Of a stretch of DNA of 64,000 nucleotides, positions 23,857 to 35,971 are shown piece by piece (within the stretch, counting starts at the first letter, position 1; the number at the start of each line of letters is the position of its first letter). Origin of the DNA: Botryotinia globosa (Eukaryota > Ascomycota > Leotiomycetes > Helotiales > Sclerotiniaceae); the NCBI GenBank assembly GCA_014898425.1, contig RCSZ01000010.1, positions 186,001 through 250,000 of the forward strand, given 5' to 3'. The position numbers and the translations under genes are program-made. The notes under the pieces are model-generated. The model was not told the origin of the DNA and searched no databases. It saw nothing but the letters and a program-made list of their open reading frames with translations.

Positions 23857-26550
23857 ATGGGGGTTTTATCACAATGGAAGGCTTTACTCGTGAGTCTGGT
23901 CATGGTGGCAGATATCGGAGTTGGAAGTCAATTAGAGGATGAATTTGATGTTTTTAAATATGTCGATCCATTCATTGGAACGGCGAAAGGAGGTGTGTTC
24001 TGCTCATATCCTGAAATGTATTGAGATTTGTTACTGACATACCGGCAGGTCATGTGTTTCCTGGAGCGACTTTACCCTTCGGTAAGCTTTGTTGACTCCC
24101 TTCACGATTTGAGCTCATTCGTTTCAAGGTATGGCAAAAGCAGTGGCAGATGTGAACAATCCGGATGAAAAGCAAGGAGGGTTTGCCTCAGATAATTCCG
24201 ATATCACAGGATTCTCTCATATGCATGATTCCGGCACGGGGGGTGTGAGTAACACTATTTCATGAGAAAATTACTTCTTTACTGACCCAACACGCAAGTC
24301 ACCATCACTTGGAAATTTCCCACTATTTCCACAAACAGGTTGTCCTGGAGATATCTTGAATAACTGTTTCTTCACCAAGACCGATCGAGCATCGAGAAGA
24401 ATTAATGGGACTGCCGAGGCCCATCCAGGATACTTTGCCGTATCGTTAAATACTTCTATTCATACAGAAGCAACCGTCACAAATCATACCGCATTGTATC
24501 GATTTACTTTTCCTTCGAATTCGTCATCTAATAATTCATATTCCACTCAGAAGGCCCCTCTGCCTTACAGCCCACTTATCTTGGTAGATCTGACGGATCT
24601 GCCGGAGTCTCGTTCAAATGGTTCAGTCCAAGTCAATCCAGATACCGGAAGACTTTCTGGAACTGGTACATTCAATCCTTCATTTGGAATTGGAAGCTAT
24701 GATTTACATTTTTGTGCCGATTTCAAAGGTGCAGAAATTCGAGACACGGGAGTCTTCATAAACAACCGTGCCGGAAGTGAACCTAAGAATCTCAGTGTTA
24801 CTCCCGATGGTATAAATTCACCTCCTCTTCCAGCGGGAGCCTGGACACAATTTAAAGCACCAGCCAACAACCAAATCCTTGCTCGTGTAGGCGTTTCCTT
24901 TATCAGTATCTCAAAAGCTTGCCAGAACGCCGAGAACGAAATACCAGATTTTGATTTTGAGAAAGTGTTGACTGCTGCTGAAGATGCGTGGAGAGAAAAA
25001 CTTTCAGTTATTAGTGTTGATGCTACAGGTGTTAGTGATGAGCTCCAAACTGTTTTTTGGTCCGGCACTTATAGGGCTATGATTTCACCACAAGATTATA
25101 CGGGGGAGAATCCATTGTGGGACAGTGATGAACCTTATTATGATTCTTATTATTGTATCTGGGATTCTTTTAGAAGTATTCATCCGTTGTTGACTTTGTT
25201 GGATCCATATAGTCAGACACAGATGGTGAGAAGTTTAATTGATGTTTATCGTCATGAAGGTACGTTCTCAAAATCCTCCTGAGACTAAAGTGTTCGCTAA
25301 TAGCGTACTAGGAAAGCTTCCAGACTGTCGGATGTCGCTTTGTAAAGGATTTACTCAAGGAGGTTCAAATGCAGATATTGTTTTAGCAGATTCTTATGTC
25401 AAGAATATCACTCAAGATGTGGACTGGGCAACGGGCTATGAAGCAGTGGTATCTGATGCTGAAGGTATATTCAAGAAGTTACATTTCATCAACACATCAT
25501 TAATAAAATATAGATGAGCCAGCAGACTGGTCCATAGAAGGTCGAGGTGGCCTTACTAGCTGGAAGAATCTCGGTTACATCCCCACCGATGACTTCGATC
25601 CTTACGGAGTAGGACCTATGACCCGCTCCATCTCCCGAACAGTAGAGTACGCTTATAACGATTTCTGTATTGCCGAAATAGCCCAGGGGCTCGGCCACAC
25701 CGGCGACGTAGAAAAATATCTCGGACGCGCTGAGAATTGGAAAAACATGTACAAAGCCGACCAAACCTCCTTCGTCAACGGATCCACCGACGCACCCAAC
25801 TCCATCGTCGACACTGGCTTCACCGGATTTCTCCAACCGCGCTATCTAAACGGAACATTCGGCTACCAAGACCCCACCCTCTGCTCTCCCCTCTACAACT
25901 TCACATCCTGCTACCTCAACCCCAACGGCCATGAAACCTACGAAGGCAGTTCCTGGATGTACACCTTTTTCGTACCCCAAGACATGGCTTCCTTAATCAC
26001 CACTCTCGGCGGTCCCTCCCTCTTCATCTCCCGCCTCTCGTATCTACACACCTCAGGGCTCCTCTACATCGGCGATGAACAAGCCTTCCTCCCCGTCTTC
26101 CAATTCCACTATGCCGGACGTCCCGGCCTTTCCGCCTACTTCTCTCACTTCTACATCCCCTCCCAATTCAACACCACGGTCGCCGGCATCGCCGGAAACG
26201 ACGATTCCGGCGCCATGGGCTCCTTCACCACGCTCTCCATGATGGGTCTCTGGCCCGTCTCAGGCCAAAACGTCTACCTAATCACCCCTCCCTATTTCCC
26301 CAAAGTAAGCGTCAAGAACGGTCAAACGGGCAAGACAGCCACGATCAAAAATGTCAATTTCGATAGCGCGTACGAGAATATCTATATCCAGAGCGCGACA
26401 CTTGATGGCGAGCCGTGGACCAAGAATTGGGTGACGCATGATTTTTGGCTGGAGGGTGGAGTCTTGGAATTAACGCTGGGGAGGAATGAAAGTGCGTGGG
26501 GAACGAGGGATGAGGATTTACCGCCCAGTGCGTCGACGATGGAGTGGTAG
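23857..26550 (+). CDS. Secreted GH92 alpha-mannosidase
   Basis: Six exons: 23857-23992, 24049-24081, 24129-24244, 24299-25259, 25312-25464 and 25514-26550, giving 811 aa. Introns are 46-56 nt with GT...AG. Residues 1-24 form a signal peptide. GH92 hallmarks follow in order: YVDPFIGT (35-42), HVFPGATLPFG split over exons 1-3, GFSHMHDSGTGG (to residue 95), SPSLGNFPLFP, the YYCIWDSFRSIHPLL segment, LPDCRMSLCKGFTQGGSNAD, an EGSSWMYTFFVPQD segment, and the catalytic-base loop AGNDDSGAMGS with Asp-696/697. In this family the enzyme is a calcium-dependent exo-alpha-mannosidase that trims mannan or N-glycans. Secretion implies external glycoprotein or cell-wall mannan as substrate. The linkage preference (usually alpha-1,2) cannot be read from the sequence. 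An upstream in-frame codon at 23827 is TTG, so the ATG at 23857 is the start. Confidence 0.92.
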
Positions 26551-26870
26551 GGGTTGATGAGGAGAGTGGATGTTAATGATTGGCGAGGGAGGGAATTAGG
26601 AGATGGGATGTTGTTAGTAATATGAATGATCATGCGTGTATTGAATCTGGGGTTGAAATACAATAGTAGCTAGCATTCTGCTATTTAGCTAGTAATCATT
26701 TTGAACTGGACAGAGAATGTCAAAGAGATATAACAAACAATGCTTATTAAACTATCTCAATTTCAAGTTTTTCATCAAACTCTTTACAGGTCCGAAATTT
26801 CATGTTTCCGAAAGTTTGTCAAGCTTCTTTCTATATCATCTAATCAAATATCATACATACATATATAAAT
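26551..26870. other. Convergent intergenic region
   Basis: The 3' ends of the GH92 gene (plus) and the RAD2-type gene (minus) face each other here. The sequence is A/T-rich with ATACATACATATATAA near 26,850. Nothing else seen. Confidence 0.7.
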
Positions 26871-29800
26871 TCATTCCGTGATCTTCGGTCTTTTGACTCC
26901 TTGCCCCGTCGATTTTCCATTGCCCCTTCCTCTACCCCTTCCCCTGCCTTTTCCATTTCCCGTTGCTTTCTCCGAATCCACTGCTTTGGGTTTAGATCCT
27001 ATTGAGCCTTCTCTCTTCTCCTCCTCATCATCATCATCACGATCATCATCTGCTCCATTGTCTTCCATCTCAGCATCCACATCTGCATCTTCATCCTCAT
27101 TTGCCTCATCCCCATCCACCTCCTCCACCACTCTTTTCCTCCCCTTTCCCTTTCCTGTCCCCTTTTTACTCGCATCTCTTTTCGCTTGCGCCTCAACACT
27201 CAATTCATTCTTCTTCGCCCACTCCCTCGCATTATCCGCAAAGGTACCTCTATCCTTCAACGAATTCGCAGCGCCACCCCTCTTCTTCGCCCTTAATTTC
27301 CCGACCGCCTCTCTCATTCTCTTGCTCCCCCTTTCCCTGCCCTCACCCGCACCACCTCCCACTCCCCCCACCCCAACAGCACCCTCAAAGTATCTCGTAA
27401 TATTACTTTGCGTGCCCTCCGTTTCCCGTCGATTCATATCCCTAATCACCGGCACTAAAATTTCGTCCACCCGTTCTTGACTCCAACCCACGGTCGTCAT
27501 CAAGAATTCTCTCAATTGTCCTAGATCTGGGACTCCCCATTGGAAAGCCTCGGCCGTACCATCAACATCCGGTTTGAGATATGCTTCTGTGACCGCCTGA
27601 CTCGGGAATGCGGGGGGCAGAAAGAGCTTCGTCGCTTGTGAGCGACGGAACTTTTTGCGGAAGAGTGTTGGTTCGCTTGCAAGTGGAGGAGTTGTAAGAG
27701 GATTTTGAACGAGGGACCACCATTCTTTGAATTCTTCAAGACCGGTATGGGATGGAAATTCCGAGAGTATCTCAACAGCGGTGACGGGTCCAATGCCGGG
27801 AATTCCTTCCGTGTAATCGGAGCCTAATAAATGTGCTATAGAAATGAGTTGGTCCCTCGAAAGAGAAAGTTCTTTTTCCAGATCAGATGAGAGGTAACAC
27901 TCGACGAGCTTATTGGAATTAAATAAATTCTTATAAACTCTCGTTCCGCCAAAAAGAAAAATATCCGAATCATCAGTCACAATGCCATCTACAAGGCCCA
28001 GACGGACAAGCTCGGCACATTGAGCTTCTGCTTCCATGGGTGCGGTGATGTAAGGAATACCGAAGAGACGAAGCAGAGCTTGACATTCTGTGATCATGAT
28101 ATGAGATACTTCATCTGCATCTCTACGATCTTTCTTTTGTTGACTTCTCAATGCTTTGAGTTCTTGCTCGTATGAATCATGGTTTTCCTTTTCGGATTTG
28201 TTGTTTAAGGTACTAGCAAAGCGAGCATGTTCCTCTGCTTCGATAGCGAGTTGGGTCATTAGTTCTTCTTCTTCCGGATCACTAAAATCGAATTCATCTG
28301 AGATCGCTTCAGCTTCTTGACGATCGTATGCATCTTCAATGGGTGGCTTGTCAGATACAGTTGGCCCAGATGGCAAGATAGATGTAGAATCTGCCATTTG
28401 AACATCTTCAAACACTGGAGTCAGACTTTTTCTTGCAGAAGTTGATAGTTGTGTAGGTTCAGTTGCATGGACATCAGGAAGATCAACATCTTCGAAAACA
28501 GGAGACGGGGATTTTGATTTAGAAGAAGACACTTCTAGGCTCTCCTCAACGTGAGGTACGGATTCTGAAGCCTTATGAGACTTAGGAGCAACATCCCCAT
28601 AATCACTCTCCGACCACTCTACCGGTTCATCCGAGTCCTCTAACAAATCAGCCGTATCATCTACACGAGATTCGGCCGGTGGCGGCCTATCCTGAGGAAC
28701 ATCGGACAGCGGCGGTTGAGCTTTAACAGCTTCCGCCAAAACAACCATGCTATTTTCGGCAATATCAGGCGTGGGCACTTTATCCAAAACTTCCACATCA
28801 CTATCATTGTCATCATCAGAGTCTACATGAATAACTCCATGATCACGTTGAAAAATCCTCTCGTCTTCTTCCGCTCTTTCGCGATCCTTCGCGTTCAATT
28901 CTTGATCTTTCTTACGCTGCTGCTGGACTTGCGATCTGATATCATCATTGTCAATTAACCAAGGAGGCATTGGCTTCGCTTTTTCTTCTTCATCTTCTTT
29001 CTCGAAACCACCAGCCAGTTCTTCTTCGTCTTCCTCTAGTGGTTCTCCAGCTAACTCTTCTGGTTTCTTCTTGCCGAATAAAGATGATTTGAACTGAATA
29101 CTCTCGAACGGCAATGGTCCATCAAAAGGGTTCTTTTTGTTCACAACGATTGGTGCTGCTTGACGGACTTTTTCCGGTGCCTTTTGCGACCTTGCTTTCC
29201 TCAATGCGGATTGAAAATCCATATCGCTATCACTATCACTATCCACCTCTTCAGTCTCTTCTTTCCGTTTCGGCACCGCAGCGTTAGCTCTATTATTAAC
29301 CATATGAGCAATCATTTTCCCACTGGATTTAGTGAGAGGTCTAGCATCTGCTACTGCTCTTTGCTCATATTCTGGCATTGAGACATCCTCAAATGTAGCT
29401 TCTTCCTCTTCCTCCGCCTCTTCCTGACCATAGCCTTTCTGGAGTGATAGTTCAATGGCTCGATTTATATGATCCTCCTCGTCAAGTTCTACATCTTCAT
29501 CCTGATCTTGTTGTAACGACATAGCAATCGCGCGATTGATATCTTCATTCTCGTCATCGTAATTTGCATTCAAGGAGCTGGGTCCGGGTTGTCCAACTAC
29601 ATCATCCACGAATAGAGAATCTGGATCTTCAGATGGCATTCTTGTAGGGTTTGAATTCGATTTTCTCCTCGAGTTGGAGTACTCTTTCCTTCTTTCGGCG
29701 ACTTCTCTGGCTTGAAAATCGCTGTAAGTCATATTCTTCCCATCATCTTTGGCCTTCGGTAGCCGATTTAAACCTTCGACAGGAACATCCTCGAAATCAT

Positions 29801-30893
29801 CTTCCTCAGATTCAGATACCAAGTCCACCTTGTTATTTTTCCGATAATAATCATCAACATCGATCGGTTTATTCCTATCCCCCACTCCTTTTTCCAAGGA
29901 GACCACACCTAAAGCCCAACCACCTTCAACACCATCATTCTTGACCAAAACGTATTCCCTTCCCCTCTCCCCTGCAATTCTACTTGTCCCATTAACCCCA
30001 AACATCTGCTCCTCCGAATTCATTCCGTTCAAATTCATCAATCTCTGTGTCAACTCATTTCTCTCCCTAACCCTCTCAATTTGGAATTTCGAGAAAGCCA
30101 TCCTATCCGGAAACATCTCTTCCAATTGTTCCTTACTCAACCCCATCCTCAATCTACTCCTCAACCTCGCCGCATTCAAGATATTATATCGATCCCCCGC
30201 CGGTAAACTCATGAAAAACTCTCCATTAAAATCGATCTTGCTGAAATCATATAAATTCACATCTTCTCCATTATGAAACTGTCTCGCATATTCTTCCAAT
30301 TCCTCTGCCGACATGATTCTCGGATCTTCCGGTTTACCCATTCCTTCTATACCATTTTTCAGTTCGGGTAAATGATATGCGTCCTTCTTGTAGAATTTTC
30401 GAGTTGTTTGGACTTGCTGCTCTGACATCCCTATCTCATCCACATATGCTAATTGTTCTTCCGGCACCACCTCTTCTTCTTCAACCGGTCTGCTTCGTCC
30501 TTCCCTTTCCCTCCTCTTCCTCTCACCATCTTCCTCCTCCGCCCTCCTCTTCATTTGTACCCCCAACAGCCTCCCTGCAGTCCTAACAGCATCTTCCCTC
30601 CTTCCCTCTCTCCTCCTCTTCCTCCCCAATACCGTTTGACGTTTCAATATGGGCGCGCCACCATCAAACACAAAAACAGGTTTAATGCCATGAAACAAAA
30701 GTTTGCAGATCCTACGGAAGAAACCCACGATATGCGAATTGCGAAGCGCATTTCCTTCTTTATCGCGCACGGCTTTGAGGAATTGGTAGATCCAGATTGA
30801 GGCGTCGACGGCGAGTCGTTTGCGGTTGAGAGCTGGGAGAGGAGTTGGACGCGCGCAGGGTTGCACGATGGTCCAGAGGCCGGTGACACCCAT
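26871..30893 (-). CDS. RAD2: RAD2/XPG structure-specific DNA repair endonuclease
   Basis: Single exon, 1340 aa, about the length of yeast Rad2 plus extra tail. The XPG N-domain starts at the obligatory MGVTGLW, with the catalytic carboxylates Asp-30 (LAVDAS) and Asp-77 (FVFDGG). A long acidic spacer follows. It carries two ubiquitin-interacting motifs, DINRAIAMSL at about residue 450 and HINRAIELSL at about 475. The I-domain begins near residue 935 with MEAEAQCAEL (about 950) and TDDSDIF (about 971), followed by the helix-two-turn-helix GSDYTEGIPGIGPVTA (about 1021-1036). The C-terminal 200 residues are Asp/Glu blocks and Lys/Arg/Gly repeats ending KRPKITE, a likely nuclear signal. In nucleotide excision repair this enzyme makes the 3' incision with TFIIH. 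It is divergent from NAA38, and 482 bp separate the two starts. Confidence 0.95.
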   Translation of the reverse strand: MGVTGLWTIVQPCARPTPLPALNRKRLAVDASIWIYQFLKAVRDKEGNALRNSHIVGFFRRICKLLFHGIKPVFVFDGGAPILKRQTVLGRKRRREGRREDAVRTAGRLLGVQMKRRAEEEDGERKRREREGRSRPVEEEEVVPEEQLAYVDEIGMSEQQVQTTRKFYKKDAYHLPELKNGIEGMGKPEDPRIMSAEELEEYARQFHNGEDVNLYDFSKIDFNGEFFMSLPAGDRYNILNAARLRSRLRMGLSKEQLEEMFPDRMAFSKFQIERVRERNELTQRLMNLNGMNSEEQMFGVNGTSRIAGERGREYVLVKNDGVEGGWALGVVSLEKGVGDRNKPIDVDDYYRKNNKVDLVSESEEDDFEDVPVEGLNRLPKAKDDGKNMTYSDFQAREVAERRKEYSNSRRKSNSNPTRMPSEDPDSLFVDDVVGQPGPSSLNANYDDENEDINRAIAMSLQQDQDEDVELDEEDHINRAIELSLQKGYGQEEAEEEEEATFEDVSMPEYEQRAVADARPLTKSSGKMIAHMVNNRANAAVPKRKEETEEVDSDSDSDMDFQSALRKARSQKAPEKVRQAAPIVVNKKNPFDGPLPFESIQFKSSLFGKKKPEELAGEPLEEDEEELAGGFEKEDEEEKAKPMPPWLIDNDDIRSQVQQQRKKDQELNAKDRERAEEDERIFQRDHGVIHVDSDDDNDSDVEVLDKVPTPDIAENSMVVLAEAVKAQPPLSDVPQDRPPPAESRVDDTADLLEDSDEPVEWSESDYGDVAPKSHKASESVPHVEESLEVSSSKSKSPSPVFEDVDLPDVHATEPTQLSTSARKSLTPVFEDVQMADSTSILPSGPTVSDKPPIEDAYDRQEAEAISDEFDFSDPEEEELMTQLAIEAEEHARFASTLNNKSEKENHDSYEQELKALRSQQKKDRRDADEVSHIMITECQALLRLFGIPYITAPMEAEAQCAELVRLGLVDGIVTDDSDIFLFGGTRVYKNLFNSNKLVECYLSSDLEKELSLSRDQLISIAHLLGSDYTEGIPGIGPVTAVEILSEFPSHTGLEEFKEWWSLVQNPLTTPPLASEPTLFRKKFRRSQATKLFLPPAFPSQAVTEAYLKPDVDGTAEAFQWGVPDLGQLREFLMTTVGWSQERVDEILVPVIRDMNRRETEGTQSNITRYFEGAVGVGGVGGGAGEGRERGSKRMREAVGKLRAKKRGGAANSLKDRGTFADNAREWAKKNELSVEAQAKRDASKKGTGKGKGRKRVVEEVDGDEANEDEDADVDAEMEDNGADDDRDDDDEEEKREGSIGSKPKAVDSEKATGNGKGRGRGRGRGNGKSTGQGVKRPKITE

Positions 30894-31375
30894 GGTGAAG
30901 GTGTTGAGTTTTTATGGTTGTAGATAAATTGGATATCAGGATTGTGATTCGCGGATCACAAAAATCGTGTCGGCAACCTTAATGTAATGGTAAGAATAAA
31001 CAGTAATTGAAGTCAGGTGGAATGAATAAGAACTCTGAATCCTCTGCTACACCCTTATGCCATGGTAGTATATTCATCCCATATCAAGAAAAGAGGGTTT
31101 CAAGATTCTAAAATTCTCATCTCTCAATACGAATTCAAATAATAAACTTCATAAATCTTAAATCCCACATCCGACTTCTGCCTTCACTTCCCACCTCATC
31201 TCACCAAACGCTAACCGCGTAATGACGCATATAATCCACGCTCCCACGTGACTATCATTCCAGCTTATCTTATCGCCAAACCCACCAAACTCATTCTCTA
31301 GTATCCATCCTTAATTCCCCTTCAAAACACCCCTCTCCCTCTTCTCACTCCACATCCACCACCAAACCCACAGCC
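30894..31375. promoter_or_regulatory. Divergent promoter region RAD2-NAA38
   Basis: A 482-bp interval between two head-to-head genes that must hold both promoters. Visible features are a CACGTGAC E-box-like site near 31,244 and C/T-rich tracts before 31,376. No clear TATA box was found for either gene, as is usual for housekeeping genes. Confidence 0.55.
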
Positions 31376-31936
31376 ATGACATCTCTCGCCCCCTCTCCAT
31401 CCACAGAGATTTCCGAATCTCCAGCCAGAAAAGAAGCACGCGCCTATTTACACAATCTCCTCTGCAAAACTCTACTGGTTCATACAACAGATCATCGTAT
31501 GTTTCGCGGGGAATTCAAGTGTACTGATTCTGTTGGTTTGCCTTTCTCTAAGATCTCTCCACCCTGGCGGCTCTTCCGTTACACTTAACAGTAGCATAAA
31601 CATTCCTCTCAAGCTCGCGCATACGCGTATCTAAAGATCAAGAAGAAAATCAAGAAGAGAAAGCTAACCCATCCCACACAACCCCAGGACCTCAACGTAA
31701 TCCTCTCCGAAACCTACGAATATCGCATTCCCCCCGCACCCACACCCACATCCTCCTCATCCACACAACCCCAAGATCCCACCTCCTCCGCCCCGAAATG
31801 CCAATCCCAATCCCAACCCCAACCCCTCCTAAACATCACCCCCCGCTGGCTCGGTCTCGTCGTCGTCCCCGGCGCCCACATCCTACGCATCGAACTGGAA
31901 GAATTCGAAAGCCAAGTCCGCGGTCGCAAATCTTAA
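31376..31936 (+). CDS. NAA38: NatC auxiliary subunit NAA38/Mak31 (LSM domain)
   Basis: Two exons, 31376-31531 and 31688-31936, giving 134 aa. The 156-nt intron has a slightly unusual donor GTTGGT, chosen because it keeps phase 0 and joins MFRGEFKCTDS to DLNVILSETYEYR. This is the Sm-1 fold of LSMD1-type proteins. The Sm-2 part follows a Ser/Gln/Pro-rich insert and reads RWLGLVVVPGAHILRIELEEF. In the family this protein is the small accessory subunit of the N-terminal acetyltransferase NatC, with Mak3/Naa30 and Mak10/Naa35, and acts in the cytoplasm on Met-hydrophobic N termini. It could instead be another Lsm-like protein, but the GxHI-(L/V)-xI end is characteristic of this subgroup. It shares its upstream region with the divergent RAD2 gene. 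Confidence 0.85.
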
Positions 31937-32870
31937 ACTCGGAAACTTTACCTCTTCTAATCTACTAGACAAAAGCGAGATGCGCTGGTCAGAGGCACCC
32001 ACCTCTCGCAATACTCCCGTCAAGACAGAAATGGTTTCTGGCTAAGACAGATGTACGCATATCCTACATGTGATAGCGCATCGTTACAGCTTGGTGAAGG
32101 TGGATGCAGATGTGACAGTATAAATCAGACGACGATCAAACAACCAAGCATAGCCAGTATTCAACTACCGACCGATGTGAATTTTAATATCCATACGGTG
32201 AGGAGAGAAGATGTGGTGTTTTAAAGGTTGAGATGAATGCGAGCTCAAAATCGGTAAGATTTGGGGATAATCTACCACTGAGGGACATCATCATTGAAGG
32301 ATTGGAATAATCTTGTGATGATATGGATGGTAGGGACAGCACATAACTGTCGGCAATGGTTTTAGAATTGGTTGGTAGAATTAGTGGAGATCTGAAGATC
32401 ATGAGATGGGCATTGTGGATGAATCAAGATACCCAGGGAAGACAAACCTGGGTAAGATAGCTAGGAGTTTCTCAAAAACAAAAATATCAGCTCAAATGAT
32501 AGAAGCATTCATTAAAAACTACAGATACAAAAGCCTCCAAGCCCAAAATCGTATTCCCACCCCACCCCTCAAACCCTTTTTAGCTCCCCAGTTTACCAAA
32601 CCCTCCTCTGCCCTCGTATTCTCAGATCGTATATGATCAATTACTACCCCGTTCCGATTCCAACATTATCATCATTAGAGAAAAAGAAAAAATCATCGAT
32701 CCATTCCGAGCAGAGCGGTAATAGTAGCTTTCGAAGCAAAGTTAAAGAAATCCTGGGAATACCCGCCACTAATTCAGTCCGTTCCTTTAACACCGTCACA
32801 AGCTGATTATGCCTAGACAATCTTCTCATTTAGCATCATTCTTCTCCTGAATTCAAGAGCTGTTCGACCA
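31937..32870. other. Convergent intergenic region
   Basis: 3' flanks of NAA38 (plus) and PIL1 (minus). Short open frames (32184-32402 minus, 32406-32636 plus) carry no recognisable features. Nothing else seen. Confidence 0.7.
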
Positions 32871-34402
32871 TTATGCGAGCTCTTCTTGACGGCCTCTTAG
32901 TTCACCATTGGTGATGCTACCTTGATGAGAATGAGCAATCTCCTCTTCCTCCTCCTCATCTTCGTATTCATCACCACCCTTGTGAGCTTCAGCTGGTATC
33001 CACAGACCACTCTCGTTATCATTCAAAGGTTGATCTTGGCCTGTAAGATCATGACCTTGAGCGTTACGTTGAATGTTGTTTCGTCTACGTTGAGACAAAG
33101 TACGAGCGCGAGTAGAAAGGTTGGAAGAGACGGCCGCATTGGAGTTAACCCAGTTGGTTAAAGAATCCTCACAATCTTGGATGATGGCCTTGCTAGCTTC
33201 ATATCCATCATATGCTTGTCGGGTCTCACCTGGTGTGACAGGGGTGTCATCAACCAGTTCCAAAAGATGTTTTCCGTAACCAGCAATAATAGCGACCTTT
33301 TCGCAATGTTCACGAAGAGCATCAAATTGGTAGGTGTAAGCAGCCTTGAGCTTCTCACGAGTGATGTTGGAAAGTTGAGCTTCAGCGACCAAAGATTCGG
33401 CCTCAGCACGAACCAGTTCTTGCTCAAGGACGACGATTCGTGGAGATTCTGGCTCCTTGTATTTGAGTTGAGCGATTTGATCAGTGATCTTTTGCTTGCG
33501 ATCTCTGCTTGGTTGAACGGAAGCCTCAATGTTTCTGATGCTCTTGATGGTAACACGATATTGGTCATAACGATCAACGTATTGGTCCTCAAGTTCACCA
33601 ATTTCATAGAGCAAGACGCCGAGCTTGTCGGTAACATCGGATACGTCTTCATCGCAAGCCTCGCCCCAAAGGGAGAGTTGTTGCTATGCTATGTTAAATT
33701 GATGCACTTGAATGGAATGATTAGAATTACTTACTGCTACCTCCATTCTCTCTCTTCCGACAAGTTCCATACTGCGCATGACATTCTTCTCCATCTTCAC
33801 GAGTTGACCAAGCTTTTTGGAAAGCTCTGGCCCTCTAGTGTTGAGGGCAGAGTGCGTCTTGAGTCGCATAGCATGGCCTAAGTTGATAGTTGTTAGCAGA
33901 CCATCCCTTGAATATCACAGCGAATGGCGTTTCTCATAGCTATCGCAATGAGAATTCAGATAAAAGTTCACGACAGCGACAGATATGATGATACCCGACA
34001 CAGGCATGCCCTATTGTGGTATATCCAAAAGAGTATGTTCATCATGTAATCATGTCTGGAAGGGCTGTACAGAGCAACTCGATGTTCTGCCTTTCCCTTG
34101 TCTGTCCCTTTTCCTATGTACAGGAACTTCCGTGTACCCCACATCCACCATGTAGAACATATCGCAAACGTCATAGAAGAAATGTACTGACCGAGACCGC
34201 TTCTGCCGAAGAACTTTCCAGATTTGGTACTCGAAGGTGGTGGAGGGGGGTTTTGAAGTTGCGAGGCCTATGGAGAAGAAAGAAGACTCGTCAGTGAAAG
34301 TTTACAATAATCTTGCGAAAAGATATGCCATCGCCAATCGAGTTTGTGTGTATGACTTACAGTGGGAGCCCGCGATTGTCTCATAGAATATGTGCGATGC
34401 AT
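32871..34402 (-). CDS. PIL1: Eisosome core protein Pil1/Lsp1 (BAR domain)
   Basis: Four exons on the minus strand: 34361-34402, 34192-34267, 33735-33877 and 32871-33683, giving 357 aa. It starts [14 protein letters not shown]; the N-terminal amphipathic segment and a Pro-rich patch precede [12 protein letters not shown]. The BAR core includes [56 protein letters not shown] and [11 protein letters not shown]. The C-terminal tail is acidic, with EDEEEEEEI. Pil1/Lsp1 assemble into half-cylinders under the plasma membrane and form eisosomes, furrows rich in PI(4,5)P2. Length is close to the 340 aa of the yeast proteins. Tiny first exons are normal for this gene in filamentous fungi. Whether it is the Pil1 or the Lsp1 orthologue cannot be decided from one copy. 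Confidence 0.95.
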
Positions 34403-34600
34403 TGTGAAGGCTGTTGGATTGATTTACTCGAAGGGTATCTTTGTTGTGCTGCGGTGCGGGTAAAAGGCTTCTGTCGATTTGAAGCTTTGGATGAGGTGTA
34501 TAGTCAACACGAAGGACTGTTTTATTTGATGATATGTAGATGATATGTAGATGGATAGATTAACAAATTAACAAATTGATTGAAACAAGCAGGAAGGTTC

Positions 34601-34652
34601 GGGAGGGATAGATGGGAGGGATAGATGGGAGGGATAGATGGGAGTGATAGAT
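34601..34652. repeat. 13-bp tandem repeat x4
   Basis: Four units of GGGAGGGATAGAT, the last with one change, about 200 bp upstream of the PIL1 start codon (minus strand) and so within its promoter or leader. Confidence 0.9.
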
Positions 34653-35766
34653 GGTTGTGAATCGTGCGTGCGTGATATTGCTTTCTTGCGGATCTGGAGA
34701 GTTAAGTGGTGGGACGGATAGACTTTTAGTTCATGACGATCATACCATACGAATCGAATCCTGGATCATCGTTGAGAATGGTTGTAAGTTGTAACTGGTA
34801 ACAAGGAAATGACGTCGGCTGCTTACTCACGAGTTGACCAATCAAATCGGGTTATTTGACTAGCCGGAAACATCGACGGGATTTTGATATCTGCACGGAG
34901 TAATATGATCCATATCACTCACATATACATATCATATGATTCATATCACATACTGGTCTTGGGTACTTTCCTATGATTCTTTATATACAAGTTCAACCTT
35001 GGAAGTACCGAGTACTAGTAAATAGCTTGATCTTCATCATGGCTATATATTAAATCTTCAATGTACGAGGATATGACTGCGAGTTCTTGATTGATACTAA
35101 CTGAATCGAGCATTCGTTCGCATGGTATGGATATGCATGAAACTTGTCAAAACGTTGATCAACATGACTTCAAATAAGGTTAAGGTTCATGAACTTCAAA
35201 ATCAAAGCACCATTACCTTCAACCGCGTGATCGTGACTGAGGATCACGTGTTGGATGTGTTTCGTTTCCTTTCCGACCTGCTAGATGTTCTTTCTTCGAA
35301 TCTTCCAGTCTGGGTCTTTCTCGAACAATCATATCGCTTTGATGGTCTAATGTTTCACCAATTGTACACGTTTCCCACAATTCATCCTCTGGGGACTTTT
35401 GGTCCGTGGATTTACAAGGAGAGTAGTCATGATCAGTGGGAGTACTAACAAGTATCTATATTGTATAGAGTACCTAGTAACCTTCAAGCAAATGCTCTCG
35501 ATGAATGATGTTATGCTATGTAGGTAGCAAATGACAGCAGACTTCTTGGGCGTGAGCAAAACCGTTAATCTTAAGGCTGGAAGTCTCCCCAAATCTCGAT
35601 ATCTGGATTGGTGATAGAGATTGAAAATTGACCTTGTCATTTTCAGAAATACTAGGTAGTTCTTTGCGATTGAACATGAACTTGATGTTCGTGTAATCTC
35701 ATGAAATCTCAAGGACAATCTGATTCCCTCGAACCGACAAGCAAGAGTAACATTTCTTTGTTGGAT

Positions 35767-35880
35767 ATTGAGTCCTGGATACAAAGGAATACAAAGGAAT
35801 TGGTATTGAGTCCTGGATACCAACGAATACAAAGGAATTGATATTGAGTCCTGGATACCAACGAATACAAAGGAATTGAT
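35767..35880. repeat. 38-bp tandem repeat x3
   Basis: Three head-to-tail units of 38 bp beginning ATTGAGTCCTGGATA at 35767, 35805 and 35843. The last two are almost identical; the first differs in the middle. The array ends 91 bp before the TATA box of the secreted-peptide gene. Confidence 0.9.
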
Positions 35881-35971
35881 ACTTCCTAGAACCATCACCA
35901 CAAAGAAGATACCAGTTTTGACTTCCTGTCTGTAACCATGCAGACATACAGAACAACCCCCTCAGATCCCA

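Noticed and set aside
27002..27480. His/Pro/Ser-rich plus-strand frames
   Set aside because: They are shadows of the low-complexity C-terminal part of the RAD2-type gene on the other strand.
35122..35448. 108-codon frame upstream of the secreted-peptide gene
   Set aside because: An ATG is present, but there is no family resemblance and codon use is not convincing.
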